A program made the translations under genes and the position numbers. This document shows, one piece after another, positions 17,871 to 32,377 of a DNA stretch of 64,000 nt (positions are counted from its first letter, which is position 1; every line of letters starts with the position of its first letter). The notes beneath the pieces are model-generated. The model did no database searches, was not told the DNA's origin, and saw only the letters and a list, made by a program, of their open reading frames with translations. Origin of the DNA: Cronobacter universalis NCTC 9529. Lineage in GTDB: Bacteria > Pseudomonadota > Gammaproteobacteria > Enterobacterales > Enterobacteriaceae. The stretch covers positions 3,844,001 through 3,908,000 of the forward strand of contig NZ_CP012257.1 in the NCBI RefSeq assembly GCF_001277175.1, in the 5' to 3' direction.

Positions 17871-17883
17871 TGAAAATGTTTCA
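17871..17883. promoter_or_regulatory. MetR site upstream of metA
   Basis: TGAAAATGTTTCA is a perfect 13-bp palindrome match to the MetR consensus TGAA-N5-TTCA with the preferred A/T centre. It lies 96 bp upstream of the metA start, above the MetJ boxes, where an activator would be expected. Confidence 0.75.
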
Positions 17884-18007
17884 CAGGGCGGACCTGCGTT
17901 GTTAAGTATAAGAAGCAGGTAAAAAGTCGTGAGCGATGGTAAAACCGACGAACGGCGCAGCCGCATTAAAAGGGCTGAAATGGGGATTTTTGAGCTATAA
18001 AAGCAAA

Positions 18008-18032
18008 AACCCCTCAGCGGCGCTGAGGGGTT
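18008..18032 (-). terminator. Terminator of the rRNA operon
   Basis: Near-perfect 12-pair stem AACCCCTCAGCG/CGCTGAGGGGTT followed, on the minus strand, by a T-rich run. It starts 9 bases after the 5S 3' end. I see only this one clear terminator before metA. Confidence 0.92.
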
Positions 18033-18041
18033 CTTTATTTG

Positions 18042-18161
18042 ATGCCTGGCAGTTCCCTACTCTCGCATGGGGAGGCCCCACACTACCATCGGCGCTACGG
18101 CGTTTCACTTCTGAGTTCGGCATGGGGTCAGGTGGGACCACCGCGCTACAGCCGCCAGGCA
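18042..18161 (-). rRNA. rrf: 5S ribosomal RNA
   Basis: 120 nt. Read on the minus strand it begins TGCCTGGCGGCTGTAGCGCG and ends in the complementary ACTGCCAGGCAT, the enterobacterial 5S form. It is the last gene of the operon, 90 bases after 23S. Confidence 0.97.
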
Positions 18162-18251
18162 AATTCTGTTCGTCCACCGCTTTACGCCATGAACGTTTAT
18201 CCGTCACAAGCTGAATATCTCTCTCAACACGCCAGACTTCTTTGGCGTTGT

Positions 18252-21153
<2,902 letters not shown>

Positions 21154-21270
21154 TCACAACCCGAAGAAGTCTTCGCGCTGCGAGTTTGAGAGACTCTGAC
21201 ACACCGCGCATTCCTTGTTTACGGAAGAATGCAACAGCGTGTCTGTTTCAATTTTCAGCTTGTTCCGGAT

Positions 21271-21282
21271 TGTTAAAGAGCA
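21271..21282 (-). promoter_or_regulatory. boxA antitermination site in the 16S-23S spacer
   Basis: Minus strand TGCTCTTTAACA, a perfect boxA, between tRNA-Glu and 23S. NusB/NusE binding here restores antitermination before 23S. Confidence 0.85.
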
Positions 21283-21355
21283 AATATCTCAAACGTGACT
21301 TTACAGTCAGTTTTGAGATATTAATCGGTAACGCCTTTCACTCATTACCAGCAGG

Positions 21356-21431
21356 TGGCGTCCCTTAGGGGATTCGAACCCCTGTTACCGCCGTGAAAGG
21401 GCGGTGTCCTGGGCCTCTAGACGAAAGGGAC
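21356..21431 (-). tRNA. gltT/gltV-type: tRNA-Glu (anticodon TTC)
   Basis: 76 nt including an encoded CCA. The 5' end GTCCCTTTCGTCTAGAGGCC, anticodon arm CCGCCCTTTCACGGCGG with TTC, T loop GGTTCGAATCC and acceptor AAGGGAC are all in place. It is the only tRNA in this 16S-23S spacer, which makes this a Glu-type rather than an Ile/Ala-type operon. Confidence 0.97.
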
Positions 21432-21510
21432 TTCGCTTTCGCAGACAACCCTGCTTCTTTACTTTCTATCAGACAATCTGTGTGAGCACTACGAGGTTGT
21501 ATCTTTCAGG

Positions 21511-23053
<1,543 letters not shown>

Positions 23054-23190
23054 AAAGTCTGATGCTCAAAGAATTAAACTGTTAGTTCGTAATGAATTAA
23101 CTGTTGTTCACTTGAGACTTGATATTCGTTTATCGTCCGTAGACGTTAAGATATCAGTGCCCCGAGTGCCCACACAGATTGTCTGATAAA

Positions 23191-23203
23191 TTGTTAAAGA
23201 GCG
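23191..23203 (-). promoter_or_regulatory. boxA in the 16S leader
   Basis: Minus strand CGCTCTTTAACAA, followed by ATCAGACAATCTGTGTGGG, the conserved rrn leader used for antitermination and RNase III processing. Confidence 0.85.
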
Positions 23204-23242
23204 GTGCGACGCGGCGTTCAGCCTGCTGTCGCGAGGTGGCGT

Positions 23243-23270
23243 ATATTACGCTTTCCTCTTTCAGAGTCAA
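23243..23270 (-). promoter_or_regulatory. rrn P2 promoter
   Basis: Minus strand TTGACT, 16 bases, TAATAT, then a GC-rich discriminator. The hexamers and spacing match E. coli rrn P2. Confidence 0.9.
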
Positions 23271-23348
23271 CCCTTAATTTCAGGATTTTTCTCTCATCGC
23301 TTTAGCAATTTCGTGAAGTGCTTCACATTGCCGTCTCGATGGAGGCGC

Positions 23349-23376
23349 ATTATAGGGATCTCAGTTTTCAGCACAA
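23349..23376 (-). promoter_or_regulatory. rrn P1 promoter with UP element
   Basis: Minus strand TTGTGC, 16 bases, TATAAT, followed by the GCGCC discriminator typical of stringently controlled P1. An A-rich UP element lies immediately upstream (23377-23400). The remaining 23401-23520 stretch, between P1 and yrdA, is where Fis sites are expected; I cannot place them reliably. Confidence 0.92.
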
Positions 23377-23529
23377 CCCTTTTTTCGATATTTTCTTTCA
23401 ACTGCTGTTTTTTCATGCTTATTGCTGCGATCCCGCGCGATCTGCTCAACGAACAGGCGCATTTACGCTTGCACACCGCTCTAAATCCAACCAAAGTCTT
23501 CTTACGATTGATAAGAAACCGAGGCGACT

Positions 23530-24087
23530 ATGTCTTCTTCTGTATTACGTCCTTATAAAAATACCTTTCCCGCCACAGGGCAGCGCGTGATGGTTGATAG
23601 TTCGAGCGTAGTGATTGGCGATGTCAGGCTGGCTGACGATGTCGGCGTCTGGCCTCTGGTGGTCATTCGGGGCGATGTCAATTACGTTGCCGTTGGCGCG
23701 CGCACCAATATTCAGGATGGCAGCGTCTTACATGTCACGCACAAGTCTTCTTATAACCCTGACGGTAATCCGCTCGTCATTGGCGAAGACGTTACGGTCG
23801 GGCATAAGGTCATGCTGCATGGCTGCACCATTGGCAATCGCGTGCTGGTCGGCATGGGATCGATCGTGCTTGACGGCGCCATTATAGAAGATGACGTGAT
23901 GATAGGCGCCGGAAGCCTGGTGCCGCAGAATAAGCGTCTGGAAAGCGGCTACCTGTATCTCGGCAGCCCGGTAAAACAGATTCGCCCTTTAAAAGACGCG
24001 GAGCGCGAAGGGCTGCGCTATTCGGCGAATAACTATGTGAAGTGGAAAGATGAGTATCTGGCTCAGGAGAGCCAGACCCACCCCTGA
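23530..24087 (+). CDS. yrdA: YrdA, gamma-class carbonic anhydrase-like protein
   Basis: 185 residues forming a left-handed beta-helix of hexapeptide repeats (VVIGDVRLADDVGVWPLVVIRGD onward). The three metal-ligand His lie in LHVTHKSS, VGHKVMLHG. E. coli YrdA is 184 residues and nearly identical in the core. Physiological role is unclear. It is divergent from the rRNA operon and its 3' end overlaps the convergent yrdB by 25 bp. The ATG at 23530 gives the expected N-terminus. Confidence 0.95.
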   Translation: MSSSVLRPYKNTFPATGQRVMVDSSSVVIGDVRLADDVGVWPLVVIRGDVNYVAVGARTNIQDGSVLHVTHKSSYNPDGNPLVIGEDVTVGHKVMLHGCTIGNRVLVGMGSIVLDGAIIEDDVMIGAGSLVPQNKRLESGYLYLGSPVKQIRPLKDAEREGLRYSANNYVKWKDEYLAQESQTHP

Positions 24088-24320
24088 TTATCCTCTTCCT
24101 GAGCAGCGATAAGCTGCTCAGCTTCTTCCTCAAGATCCCAACGGTGCTGGCGAAAAGCGGCTATCCAATCTTCTGGCGATTTTCCTGAGAAGCGAGCCAC
24201 CAGCACAGACTGTGGAATCGCACAGGTAAGAACCAGTCCATTGACCAGCGCCGGAAAACACACGGCCTGTCGCTGTTCATCCCACTGCTCACGATCCGGG
24301 AACTGAATCGCCTGGTTCAT
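24063..24320 (-). CDS. yrdB: DUF1488 protein YrdB
   Basis: 85 residues, same length and framework as E. coli YrdB ([11 protein letters not shown] start, [16 protein letters not shown] core, QGWVWLS end). Function unknown. Its ATG overlaps the aroE stop by four bases, so it is translated with aroE, and its 3' end overlaps yrdA on the other strand. Confidence 0.93.
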   Translation of the reverse strand: MNQAIQFPDREQWDEQRQAVCFPALVNGLVLTCAIPQSVLVARFSGKSPEDWIAAFRQHRWDLEEEAEQLIAAQEEDNQGWVWLS

Positions 24321-25135
24321 TGCGCCAGCTCCTGCCTGAGCTTTTCAATCACCGGCACAACTTCCGGCAGGACGCCATGCCAGAGCAAAACCGCATGCGC
24401 CGCCTGGCCCACCAGCATCCCCAGCCCATCCGCCAGTTGCGTTGCGCCCTGCGCATGACACCATGCAAGAAAAGGCGTCAACCCTTTCTGGTAAAACATG
24501 TCATAGCATTTCGTTGTTTTACCTGGCAGCGAAGACGGGAGCGCCGGGATTTCGCCATGAATCCCGCTGGAAGTGGCATTAATAATAAGATCGAACTCAT
24601 GACCAGCCAGATCTTCAAGCGCGACGGCGCTCACGCTGCCAGTGTGACTGAAGAGCGTCGCCAGTTCCTGCGCGCGGGCAAAGGTGCGGTTAGTAATGCT
24701 TACAGCGCAATCCAGCGACAGCAGAGGCAACAAGACGCCCCGCGCCGCGCCGCCAGCACCCACCAGAAGGATCCGGTAACGTGGCTGGATCATGCCGAGG
24801 CGCTCAAGATCGCTTAAAAGACCAATACCATCCGTGTTGTCGCCCAGTAAACGCCCGTCCTCGAGCCGCTTCAGCGTATTGACCGCACCGGCAAGCGCCG
24901 CTCTTTCCGTCAGCTCATCGGCGCGGGCAAACGCCTGTTCTTTAAAAGGCACCGTCACGTTTGCGCCCTTTCCACCTGTGCTGAAGAAGTCTTCCAGCGT
25001 CTTTACAAAGTTATCAAGCGGCGCCAGCACGCGGCCATACGGATGCGTAATCTGTAACTGCTGCGCAAATTGCTGGTGAATAAACGGCGATTTACTGTGC
25101 GAGACCGGGTTACCAAAAACAGCGTAGGTTTTCAT
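24317..25135 (-). CDS. aroE: AroE, shikimate dehydrogenase
   Basis: 272 residues. It reduces 3-dehydroshikimate with NADPH in chorismate synthesis. Visible motifs: substrate site SHSKSP (13-18), NVTVPFK with the catalytic Lys near 65, NTDG near 100, and the nucleotide loop GAGGAARG near 126. It lies between tsaC (three bases upstream) and yrdB. Confidence 0.97.
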   Translation of the reverse strand: MKTYAVFGNPVSHSKSPFIHQQFAQQLQITHPYGRVLAPLDNFVKTLEDFFSTGGKGANVTVPFKEQAFARADELTERAALAGAVNTLKRLEDGRLLGDNTDGIGLLSDLERLGMIQPRYRILLVGAGGAARGVLLPLLSLDCAVSITNRTFARAQELATLFSHTGSVSAVALEDLAGHEFDLIINATSSGIHGEIPALPSSLPGKTTKCYDMFYQKGLTPFLAWCHAQGATQLADGLGMLVGQAAHAVLLWHGVLPEVVPVIEKLRQELAQ

Positions 25136-25138
25136 GCG

Positions 25139-25711
25139 TTACCCTTGTCGGAAAAGTTCACCCGTCAGCGCATCACGGATCTCGGAAGGATTTTGTCGAC
25201 CACCCGTTGCGCCATGCAGCACAGGGAAATCATCGCCAAACTGTGCCAGTACTTCCTGCGCCGTACGGCATGGTTCAAGCCCGGAAAGATTGGCGCTGGT
25301 CGACACCAGCGGCTTGCCAAAGGCTTCGCACAGCGTAATTACCTGCGGATGATTCGTGACACGAACCGCAAGCGAGTCGAAACGACCGGTCAGCCAGCGT
25401 GGCGTTGACGGCTTTGCCGGAAATACAAACGTGACAGGCCCAGGCCAGCAGGCAAATACCGCTTCACGCTGTTCTGACGTTAATGCCGCGTCGTCAATAT
25501 AAGGCTTAAGTTGCTCAAAATTCGCCGCAATCAGGATAAGCCCTTTTTCCATTGGACGCTGTTTTAACTCAAGCAGACGTTTTACGGCGGTTTCGCTGTC
25601 GGGATCGCACCCGACGCCAAAGACTGCTTCAGTTGGATAAGCGATGACTTGTTCTTTTTTAAGGACGTCGACAATAGACGATATCGCGTCCGCAGGCTGA
25701 TTATTCTTCAC
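25139..25711 (-). CDS. tsaC: TsaC, threonylcarbamoyl-AMP synthase
   Basis: 190 residues of the YrdC/Sua5 family. It makes threonylcarbamoyl-AMP from threonine, bicarbonate and ATP for t6A37 tRNA modification. The signature KRPMEKGL-like stretch ([14 protein letters not shown]), [12 protein letters not shown] and the end [10 protein letters not shown] are conserved. Its start overlaps the yrdD 3' end by 11 bases. Confidence 0.97.
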   Translation of the reverse strand: MKNNQPADAISSIVDVLKKEQVIAYPTEAVFGVGCDPDSETAVKRLLELKQRPMEKGLILIAANFEQLKPYIDDAALTSEQREAVFACWPGPVTFVFPAKPSTPRWLTGRFDSLAVRVTNHPQVITLCEAFGKPLVSTSANLSGLEPCRTAQEVLAQFGDDFPVLHGATGGRQNPSEIRDALTGELFRQG

Positions 25712-26258
25712 TGTCTTTTTCCGCCGTTACCGGCTTTCCACATTGTTTACTGGCGCAAAAGCGTTTCATGCCCTGCGCGGTTTTCTTTTCTGTAAGGAGG
25801 GGATAATGGCATTCCGGGCACTCGCCAGCCACCGGTCTGGTATTAATCACAAACTGGCATTCCGGATAGCGATCGCATGAATAGAAGGTTTTGCCAAAGC
25901 GCGACCGACGCTGAACCAGATGACCGTCGCTGCACTGTGGACAGCGTAATGCGGTTTCGTCCGGTTTGTCGATCTGCTCGGTGTGCTCGCACTCAGGGTA
26001 ACGGCTGCACCCGATAAACATGCCAAAACGCCCCTGCCGTAGCACAAGCGTCGCGTCACATGCCAGGCATTGCTGGCCTTCGAGCACTTTGACGATGTGA
26101 CCGTCCGCCTGGCCTTTCAGCGGGCGGACGTAATCACACTCAGGATACTGTGAACATCCCAGGAAAGGACCATGCTTCCCGGAACGGATAAGAAGTTCAG
26201 CCCCGCATTTTGGGCAGGGCTCGTGTTTGGGCACTGAAAAGAGTGCTGACCTTGCCAT
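25701..26258 (-). CDS. yrdD: YrdD, topoisomerase-like C4 zinc-finger protein
   Basis: 185 residues with repeated CPKC...C-type zinc fingers ([21 protein letters not shown], then [28 protein letters not shown]), the module found at the C-terminus of topoisomerase I. No topoisomerase domain is present. Probably binds nucleic acid; role unknown. Cotranscribed with tsaC and aroE. Confidence 0.93.
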   Translation of the reverse strand: MARSALFSVPKHEPCPKCGAELLIRSGKHGPFLGCSQYPECDYVRPLKGQADGHIVKVLEGQQCLACDATLVLRQGRFGMFIGCSRYPECEHTEQIDKPDETALRCPQCSDGHLVQRRSRFGKTFYSCDRYPECQFVINTRPVAGECPECHYPLLTEKKTAQGMKRFCASKQCGKPVTAEKDSEE

Positions 26259-26280
26259 AATTCACCACCGCGCTGAAAAT

Positions 26281-26754
26281 TCAGTGCAGCATACCGTCAT
26301 TCACTTCAAAGAGCAGTTCTTCCATTTGTTGATAGGCATTTTCGCATCCGGGAATGTTGAAAAGCACCATCAGGATGACCCACTTGAGATCTTCTAAATC
26401 AAACTCGGCGGTATCCAGCGCCATGACACGCTCAATGACCATCTCACGAGTCTCGAGATTCAGCACCTGAATTTGTTCCAGAAACAGCAGGAACCCCCGA
26501 CAGCTGGCGTCCAGCCGCTGGCACTCTTCTGCGGTATAAATACGCATTGAGAGTGGATCCGACGCCAGTTGCATCGGCGCGGAAAGACCATCCTGATAAT
26601 CCGCCAGCTTTTCCAGCCATAACAGCGCATTAAAGATATCTTCCTGATCAAAACCCGCATCCGTCAGGTCCCGCGTCAGCTTATCCTGGTCAACGCGCAT
26701 CTCAGCTTCGTTATGGATATAGGTTTCAAACAAATACATTAGTACGTCGAACAT
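26281..26754 (-). CDS. smg: Smg, DUF494 protein
   Basis: 157 residues, as in E. coli ([19 protein letters not shown] start). Acidic and mostly helical. Function unknown, but it always sits beside dprA, def or topA-like genes in gamma-proteobacteria. Its start overlaps the dprA 3' end by 29 bases in another frame. Confidence 0.94.
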   Translation of the reverse strand: MFDVLMYLFETYIHNEAEMRVDQDKLTRDLTDAGFDQEDIFNALLWLEKLADYQDGLSAPMQLASDPLSMRIYTAEECQRLDASCRGFLLFLEQIQVLNLETREMVIERVMALDTAEFDLEDLKWVILMVLFNIPGCENAYQQMEELLFEVNDGMLH

Positions 26755-27838
26755 GGCCTGCCCTCCTCACTCGGACATAGCCGCCGGGTACAGCTGCGAT
26801 CCATCCTGCTAACTCCAGTTCGAGTAGCTGGGCTACCGTCAATGGCACAGGTTGGCCGGCACGTTCAGCGACGACGTCAACAGGTGTAACCTCATCTCCT
26901 ACGTTAGCCAACAGCTCGGGAAATGGCAATGCACCTTCCTCTTGATCCGGTGAATAATTAACAGTCGTGAGCCAGGGCAGCTCGTTTTGTAAATAATCGA
27001 TAATGTCCTGAGGATGCGTAACGGCGATAGCGCCTTGCTTAATCAACCAGTGCGGCCCTTCACAGCCGGGGTTACCGAGAGGGCCCGGCAGTGCGAAAAC
27101 TTCGCGCCCCTGCTCCAGCGCGCACCGGGCGGTAACCAGTGAGCCGCTGCGTAAGGCCGCTTCGACCACCAGCACGCCGACGCTTAATCCGCTGATGATA
27201 CGATTACGCCTTGGGAAATGCGCAGGCCGGGGCTGCGCCTCAAAAGGGAACTCTGACACCAGCGCTCCGCCTTGCTCAATGATCTCCTCCGCCAGTTTGC
27301 GGTGACGCGCCGGGTACACCTGCATCAGGCCGTTGCCCAGCACGGCGATAGTTTTCCCCTGCGCCTTGAGCGCGCTGCGGTGCGCGATAGCGTCTATCCC
27401 CAGCGCAAGCCCGCTGGTTAAGGTAAGGCCGCTCTCCGCAAGCGCATAACAGAGTTTGCTGCCCCACTGCTCGCCATACCACGAATGATGGCGGCTACCG
27501 ACGACAGCCAGCTGCTGTCGGGTCAATGCCCTGGGATCGCCTGCCACCAGCAACGCGCCCGGGAACCATTCAATCACACGCAGAGAAACGGGATAATGCG
27601 GGGAGAGCGCGGTAAGTAAATGATGCCCCGGCATTTCAAGCCAGCGCAGAGCCGCCTCAAGCCTCGCCTGCGGATAGCCAAAAAAGAGCGTTCGTTGCTT
27701 TATATTGAGCCCCGCCAGCCGTAAAGCATCCGCGGTATCGTCGGGCATATTTTGCAGGCACTGGAAAGCCCGAACCATTGTCTCACCGCTCAGGCTATAC
27801 ACCGCCATCAGGCGTAACCAAATCTCTGTTGGTGACAT
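26726..27838 (-). CDS. dprA: DprA/Smf, single-stranded DNA-binding protein of transformation
   Basis: 370 residues. An N-terminal helical region leads to the Rossmann-like DprA core with [11 protein letters not shown] near residue 110, [13 protein letters not shown] near 140, [10 protein letters not shown] near 169, and [21 protein letters not shown] near 230. A C-terminal winged-helix ([15 protein letters not shown]) follows. Known members load RecA on incoming DNA; in enterics the role is unclear. Divergent from def across 129 bp. Confidence 0.95.
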   Translation of the reverse strand: MSPTEIWLRLMAVYSLSGETMVRAFQCLQNMPDDTADALRLAGLNIKQRTLFFGYPQARLEAALRWLEMPGHHLLTALSPHYPVSLRVIEWFPGALLVAGDPRALTRQQLAVVGSRHHSWYGEQWGSKLCYALAESGLTLTSGLALGIDAIAHRSALKAQGKTIAVLGNGLMQVYPARHRKLAEEIIEQGGALVSEFPFEAQPRPAHFPRRNRIISGLSVGVLVVEAALRSGSLVTARCALEQGREVFALPGPLGNPGCEGPHWLIKQGAIAVTHPQDIIDYLQNELPWLTTVNYSPDQEEGALPFPELLANVGDEVTPVDVVAERAGQPVPLTVAQLLELELAGWIAAVPGGYVRVRRAGHVRRTNVFV

Positions 27839-27967
27839 CGCGCTATCCCCCGCCAGCCGCCGTTCTCTAATCCCTGTGATTCGTTGCTGATGCTGTCAAT
27901 CAAAGGGGGATTTGTCTAGAATAGAGGTTAAGATCCTTTCAACTCTTGAATACAGCTCTGGAAATTT

Positions 27968-28483
27968 ATGTCAGTTTTGCAGGTATTACATATTCCGGAC
28001 GAGCGGCTTCGCATCGTCGCTGAACCGGTTAAAGAAGTTAATGCAGATATTCAGCGTATCGTTGATGATATGTTCGACACGATGTACGCCGAAGAAGGCA
28101 TTGGGCTTGCCGCAACCCAGGTGGATATTCATCAGCGTATTATCGTGATTGATGTTTCCGAAAACCGCGATGAGCGCCTGGTGCTTATTAACCCTGAGCT
28201 GCTGGAACAGTCCGGCGAAACCGGCATTGAAGAAGGCTGCCTGTCTATCCCGGAGCAACGCGCTTTTGTGCCGCGCGCCGAGAAAGTGAAAATCCGCGCG
28301 CTTGACCGCAACGGCAAATCGTTTGAACTGGAAGCTGACGGCCTGCTGGCCATTTGTATCCAGCATGAAATGGATCATCTGGTCGGTAAACTGTTTATTG
28401 ATTATCTGTCGCCGATGAAGCGTCAGCGTATTCGCCAGAAAGTTGAAAAACTGGATCGCATGAAGGCGAAAGCCGCAGGTTAA
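27968..28483 (+). CDS. def: Def, peptide deformylase
   Basis: 171 residues. It removes the formyl group from nascent chains. All three metal-site motifs are intact: GIGLAATQ near 46-53, EGCLS near 88-93 and the HEMDH motif near 133-137. First gene of the def-fmt-rsmB-trkA cluster, with an 18-base gap to fmt. Confidence 0.98.
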   Translation: MSVLQVLHIPDERLRIVAEPVKEVNADIQRIVDDMFDTMYAEEGIGLAATQVDIHQRIIVIDVSENRDERLVLINPELLEQSGETGIEEGCLSIPEQRAFVPRAEKVKIRALDRNGKSFELEADGLLAICIQHEMDHLVGKLFIDYLSPMKRQRIRQKVEKLDRMKAKAAG

Positions 28484-28501
28484 ATAAAGACAGGGAATAA
28501 C

Positions 28502-29449
28502 GTGTCCGAGTCACTTCGCATTATTTTCGCCGGTACGCCGGATTTCGCAGCGCGTCACCTTGACGCGCTGTTGTCCTCTTCGCATCAGGTAGTTGGCGTT
28601 TTCACTCAGCCAGATCGCCCGGCGGGCCGCGGCAAAAAGCTGCTGCCAGGGCCGGTAAAAGTGCTGGCGCAAGAAAATGACATCCCGGTCTTTCAGCCAA
28701 AATCGCTGCGTCCTGCGGAGAACCAGGAACTGGTGTCCGCGCTCAATGCTGATGTGATGGTGGTCGTCGCTTACGGTTTGATTCTTCCGGAAGCGGTGCT
28801 CGCCATGCCCCGCCTCGGCTGTATTAACGTACACGGCTCGCTGCTGCCGCGCTGGCGCGGCGCGGCGCCTATTCAGCGTTCGCTGTGGGCGGGCGATTCA
28901 GAAACCGGCGTGACTATCATGCAGATGGACAAAGGGCTCGACACCGGGGACATGCTGCATAAGCTCTCCTGCCCGATTACTGCCGACGACACCAGCGCCT
29001 CGCTGTATGACAAGCTGGCGCAGCTGGGCCCGCAAGGGCTGCTCGCCACGCTTGAGGATCTTGCAACGGGCCGCGCGGTTCCTGAAAAACAGGATGACGC
29101 GCAGGCAACATATGCTGAGAAGCTCAGTAAAGAAGAGGCCCGCCTCGACTGGACGCTTTCCGCCGCGCAGCTTGAACGCTGTATCCGTGCGTTTAACCCC
29201 TGGCCTGTTAGCTTTTTCATGGTTGAGGATCAGCCAGTGAAAGTCTGGAAAGCATCGGTTATCCGTCAGCAGAGTAACGCGACTCCTGGCGCTATCCTCG
29301 ATGCAGGTAGACAGGGGATCCAGATAGCGACAGCGGATGGCATCCTTAATCTGGAAGAGCTCCAGCCTGCGGGTAAAAAACCGATGTCAGCGCAGGATCT
29401 TTTAAACTCCCGCCGGGAGTGGTTTACGCCAGGCGCTATTCTTGCCTGA
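28502..29449 (+). CDS. fmt: Fmt, methionyl-tRNA formyltransferase
   Basis: 315 residues from a GTG start at 28502 preceded by GGGAATAAC. It formylates initiator Met-tRNA. The formyl-folate site [15 protein letters not shown] lies near residue 107-121; the C-terminal domain ([16 protein letters not shown]) contacts tRNA. Def and Fmt form a functional pair. A hairpin with a T run lies just downstream. Confidence 0.97.
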   Translation: MSESLRIIFAGTPDFAARHLDALLSSSHQVVGVFTQPDRPAGRGKKLLPGPVKVLAQENDIPVFQPKSLRPAENQELVSALNADVMVVVAYGLILPEAVLAMPRLGCINVHGSLLPRWRGAAPIQRSLWAGDSETGVTIMQMDKGLDTGDMLHKLSCPITADDTSASLYDKLAQLGPQGLLATLEDLATGRAVPEKQDDAQATYAEKLSKEEARLDWTLSAAQLERCIRAFNPWPVSFFMVEDQPVKVWKASVIRQQSNATPGAILDAGRQGIQIATADGILNLEELQPAGKKPMSAQDLLNSRREWFTPGAILA

Positions 29450-29464
29450 GCGACGGCATTAACA

Positions 29465-29486
29465 GCCCGGTTTTCCGGGCCTTTTT
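29465..29486 (+). terminator. Terminator-like hairpin between fmt and rsmB
   Basis: GCCCGG-TTTT-CCGGGC followed by CTTTTT, 16 bases after the fmt stop and 32 before the rsmB start. It may trim readthrough inside the operon. Confidence 0.65.
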
Positions 29487-29517
29487 ATTTCAGATGCAGG
29501 TCAACCTGCCCGTGGCT

Positions 29518-30807
29518 ATGAAAAAATCCATTAATCTCCGCAGCCTGGCGGCGCAGGCTATCGAACAGGTAGTCGAAAAAGGCCAGTCCCTCAGTACCGT
29601 TCTGCCGCCGCTTCAGCATAAAGTCTCTGATAAAGACAAAGCGCTGTTACAGGAACTCTGTTTCGGCGTTCTGCGTACGCTCTCGCAGCAGGAATGGCTT
29701 ATCAATAAACTGATGTCGCGCCCGATGACGGGTAAACAACGTACCATCCATTATTTGATCATGGTGGGCTTGTATCAGCTTCTTTATACCCGTATCCCGC
29801 CACACGCGGCGCTGGCTGAAACGGTAGAAGGCGCGGTGGCTATTAAACGCATGCAGTTTAAGGGGCTAATTAACGGCGTGTTGCGCCAGTTTCAGCGCCA
29901 GCAGGACGAACTGCTGGCTGAATTCGCCGGTCAGGATGCGCGCTGGTTACACCCGATGTGGTTACTGAACAGGCTTCAAACCGCCTGGCCCCAGGAGTGG
30001 CAAGCGGTTGTGGAAGCCAATAACGAACGGCCGCCGATGTGGCTGCGCGTCAATCGTCAGCACCATTCCCGCGACGAGTGGCTTAAGCTGCTGGAAGAAC
30101 AAGGGATGGCGGGCCATATCCACCCGCGCTACCCGGACGCCATACGCCTTGAGGCGCCGGCGCCGGTTAGCACGCTGCCAGGCTTTGATCAGGGTTGGGT
30201 TACTGTGCAGGACGCCTCGGCACAGGGCTGCGTCGAACTATTAGCGCCGCAAAACGGCGAGACGATTCTCGATCTGTGCGCCGCACCTGGCGGAAAAACT
30301 ACGCATATTCTGGAAGCCGCGCCGCAGGCCAGCGTAATGGCCGTCGATGTGGACGCGCAGCGTATTTCCCGAGTCTATGAAAATCTCAAGCGTTTGAAGA
30401 TGAAGGCCGACGTTAAAGTGGGCGATGGCCGCTTCCCGGCAACCTGGTGCGGCGATACGCAATTTGACCGGATCCTTCTTGATGCGCCCTGCTCCGCGAC
30501 CGGCGTGATTCGTCGTCACCCGGATATTAAATGGCTGCGTCGTGATTCTGATATCAGTGAGCTGGCGCAGTTGCAGTCTGATATTCTCGACGCTATCTGG
30601 CCGCACCTCAAACCGGGCGGTACATTGCTGTATGCGACCTGTTCCATTTTGCCGGAAGAAAACAGCGAACAGATTCGGGCGTTTTTAACCCGAACGCCGA
30701 ATGCGCAGCTGGACGGTACGGGTTCGGCGCAAACGCCAGGTATACAGAATCTTCCCGGCGCGGCCGAAGGCGATGGCTTCTTTTACGCTAAGCTAATCAA
30801 AAAGTGA
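29518..30807 (+). CDS. rsmB: RsmB, 16S rRNA m5C967 methyltransferase
   Basis: 429 residues, the E. coli length. Residues 1-~140 are an NusB-like RNA-binding domain ([19 protein letters not shown]) and the rest an S-adenosylmethionine methyltransferase with [10 protein letters not shown] near 257, [19 protein letters not shown] with one catalytic Cys near 325, and [11 protein letters not shown] with the second near 375. ATG 29518 is chosen by length; the upstream in-frame ATG at 29419 lies inside fmt. No strong ribosome site is visible, so translation may rely on reinitiation. Confidence 0.96.
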   Translation: MKKSINLRSLAAQAIEQVVEKGQSLSTVLPPLQHKVSDKDKALLQELCFGVLRTLSQQEWLINKLMSRPMTGKQRTIHYLIMVGLYQLLYTRIPPHAALAETVEGAVAIKRMQFKGLINGVLRQFQRQQDELLAEFAGQDARWLHPMWLLNRLQTAWPQEWQAVVEANNERPPMWLRVNRQHHSRDEWLKLLEEQGMAGHIHPRYPDAIRLEAPAPVSTLPGFDQGWVTVQDASAQGCVELLAPQNGETILDLCAAPGGKTTHILEAAPQASVMAVDVDAQRISRVYENLKRLKMKADVKVGDGRFPATWCGDTQFDRILLDAPCSATGVIRRHPDIKWLRRDSDISELAQLQSDILDAIWPHLKPGGTLLYATCSILPEENSEQIRAFLTRTPNAQLDGTGSAQTPGIQNLPGAAEGDGFFYAKLIKK

Positions 30808-30847
30808 TCGGGCCCCGCAGGCGGCCCTGGATGGGTGAAGCATAACC

Positions 30848-32224
30848 ATGAAGATAATCATTCTGGGTGCCGGTCAGGTGGGCGGCACGCTGGCGGAAAA
30901 CCTGGTGGGTGAAAACAACGACATTACGGTTGTCGATACCAACAGCGATCGCCTTCGCGTACTTCAGGATAAGTTTGATCTGCGCGTTGTGCAGGGACAC
31001 GGCTCCCATCCGCGTGTTCTGCGCGAAGCGGGTGCCGATGATGCGGATATGCTGGTTGCGGTGACCAGCTCCGATGAAACAAACATGATTGCCTGCCAGG
31101 TGGCGTATTCGCTGTTTAATACGCCTAACCGCATTGCGCGTATTCGCGCACCGGATTATGTGCGGGATGCCGAGCGCCTGTTCACCCCTGAAGCGGTGCC
31201 GATCGATCACCTAATCGCGCCGGAACAGCTGGTCATTGATAACATCTACCGCCTGATTGAATATCCGGGCGCATTGCAGGTGGTGAACTTCGCCGAAGGT
31301 AAAGTCAGCCTCGCGGTCGTGAAAGCCTATTATGGCGGACCGCTGGTGGGTAATGCGCTGTCGACCATGCGCGAACATATGCCGCATATCGACACGCGCG
31401 TGGCCGCCATTTTCCGCCATGACAGACCTATCCGCCCGCAAGGATCCACTATTGTGGAAGCGGGCGATGAAGTCTTCTTTATCGCGGCGTCGCAGCATAT
31501 CCGCGCCGTGATGAGCGAACTTCAGCGTCTCGAAAAGCCCTATAAACGCATTATGCTGGTTGGCGGCGGTAATATTGGCGCAGGCCTCGCGCATCGGCTG
31601 GAAAAAGATTACAGCGTGAAGCTTATCGAGCGCGATCAACAGCGCGCGGCGGAGCTTGCCGAAAAGCTCCAGCACACGATCGTTTTTTATGGCGATGCCT
31701 CGGATCAGGAACTGCTCGCGGAAGAGCATATCGATCAGGTGGATCTGTTTATCGCCGTCACCAACGATGACGAAGCGAATATTATGTCCGCGATGCTCGC
31801 CAAACGGATGGGCGCCAAGAAAGTCATGGTGTTGATCCAGCGCCGCGCTTATGTGGATCTGGTGCAGGGAAGCGTGATCGATATCGCTATCTCTCCGCAA
31901 CAAGCCACCATTTCTGCGCTACTTGGGCATGTGCGCAAGGCCGACATCGTGAGTGTTTCCTCTTTACGTCGTGGTGTGGCTGAAGCCATCGAAGCCGTTG
32001 CGCACGGCGATGAAACGACATCCAGAGTAGTGGGGCGGGTCATTGATGATATTAAACTGCCGCCGGGCACCATTATTGGTGCCGTTGTGCGCGGCAATGA
32101 TGTCATGATCGCCAATGACAATTTACGTATTGAGCAGGGCGATCACGTCATTATGTTCCTGACCGATAAAAAATTCGTCACCGACGTCGAGCGGCTATTC
32201 CAGCCAAGCCCGTTCTTTTTATAA
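30848..32224 (+). CDS. trkA: TrkA, potassium uptake regulatory subunit
   Basis: 458 residues, as in E. coli. Peripheral NAD-binding protein that gates TrkG/TrkH. It has two RCK_N + RCK_C halves: the first nucleotide loop GAGQVGGTL at 7-15, the second GGGNIGAGL near 239. Both halves end in the LVGNALSTM- and [14 protein letters not shown] sensor domains. Last gene before mscL. Confidence 0.97.
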   Translation: MKIIILGAGQVGGTLAENLVGENNDITVVDTNSDRLRVLQDKFDLRVVQGHGSHPRVLREAGADDADMLVAVTSSDETNMIACQVAYSLFNTPNRIARIRAPDYVRDAERLFTPEAVPIDHLIAPEQLVIDNIYRLIEYPGALQVVNFAEGKVSLAVVKAYYGGPLVGNALSTMREHMPHIDTRVAAIFRHDRPIRPQGSTIVEAGDEVFFIAASQHIRAVMSELQRLEKPYKRIMLVGGGNIGAGLAHRLEKDYSVKLIERDQQRAAELAEKLQHTIVFYGDASDQELLAEEHIDQVDLFIAVTNDDEANIMSAMLAKRMGAKKVMVLIQRRAYVDLVQGSVIDIAISPQQATISALLGHVRKADIVSVSSLRRGVAEAIEAVAHGDETTSRVVGRVIDDIKLPPGTIIGAVVRGNDVMIANDNLRIEQGDHVIMFLTDKKFVTDVERLFQPSPFFL

Positions 32225-32230
32225 ATATCT

Positions 32231-32246
32231 GGCGGCTACGGCCGCC
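32231..32246 (+). terminator. Weak terminator after trkA
   Basis: GGCGGC-TACG-GCCGCC followed by ATTATTATTTC. The stem is good but the T run is broken. Confidence 0.6.
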
Positions 32247-32377
32247 ATTATTATTTCTGCGTCATATTATCCGCATGGTTTACAAGGCTAAAAAGTAATT
32301 TGCATTATGCCTCGAAAATGGAAAATCATATTTCTTTTGTTAGACTTAGGTAGGCTTTGAAATCCAGGGAGCAGAAA

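Noticed and set aside
29419..29517. Longer RsmB start overlapping fmt
   Set aside because: The upstream in-frame ATG is inside fmt and the extension has no homology; length matches E. coli from 29518.
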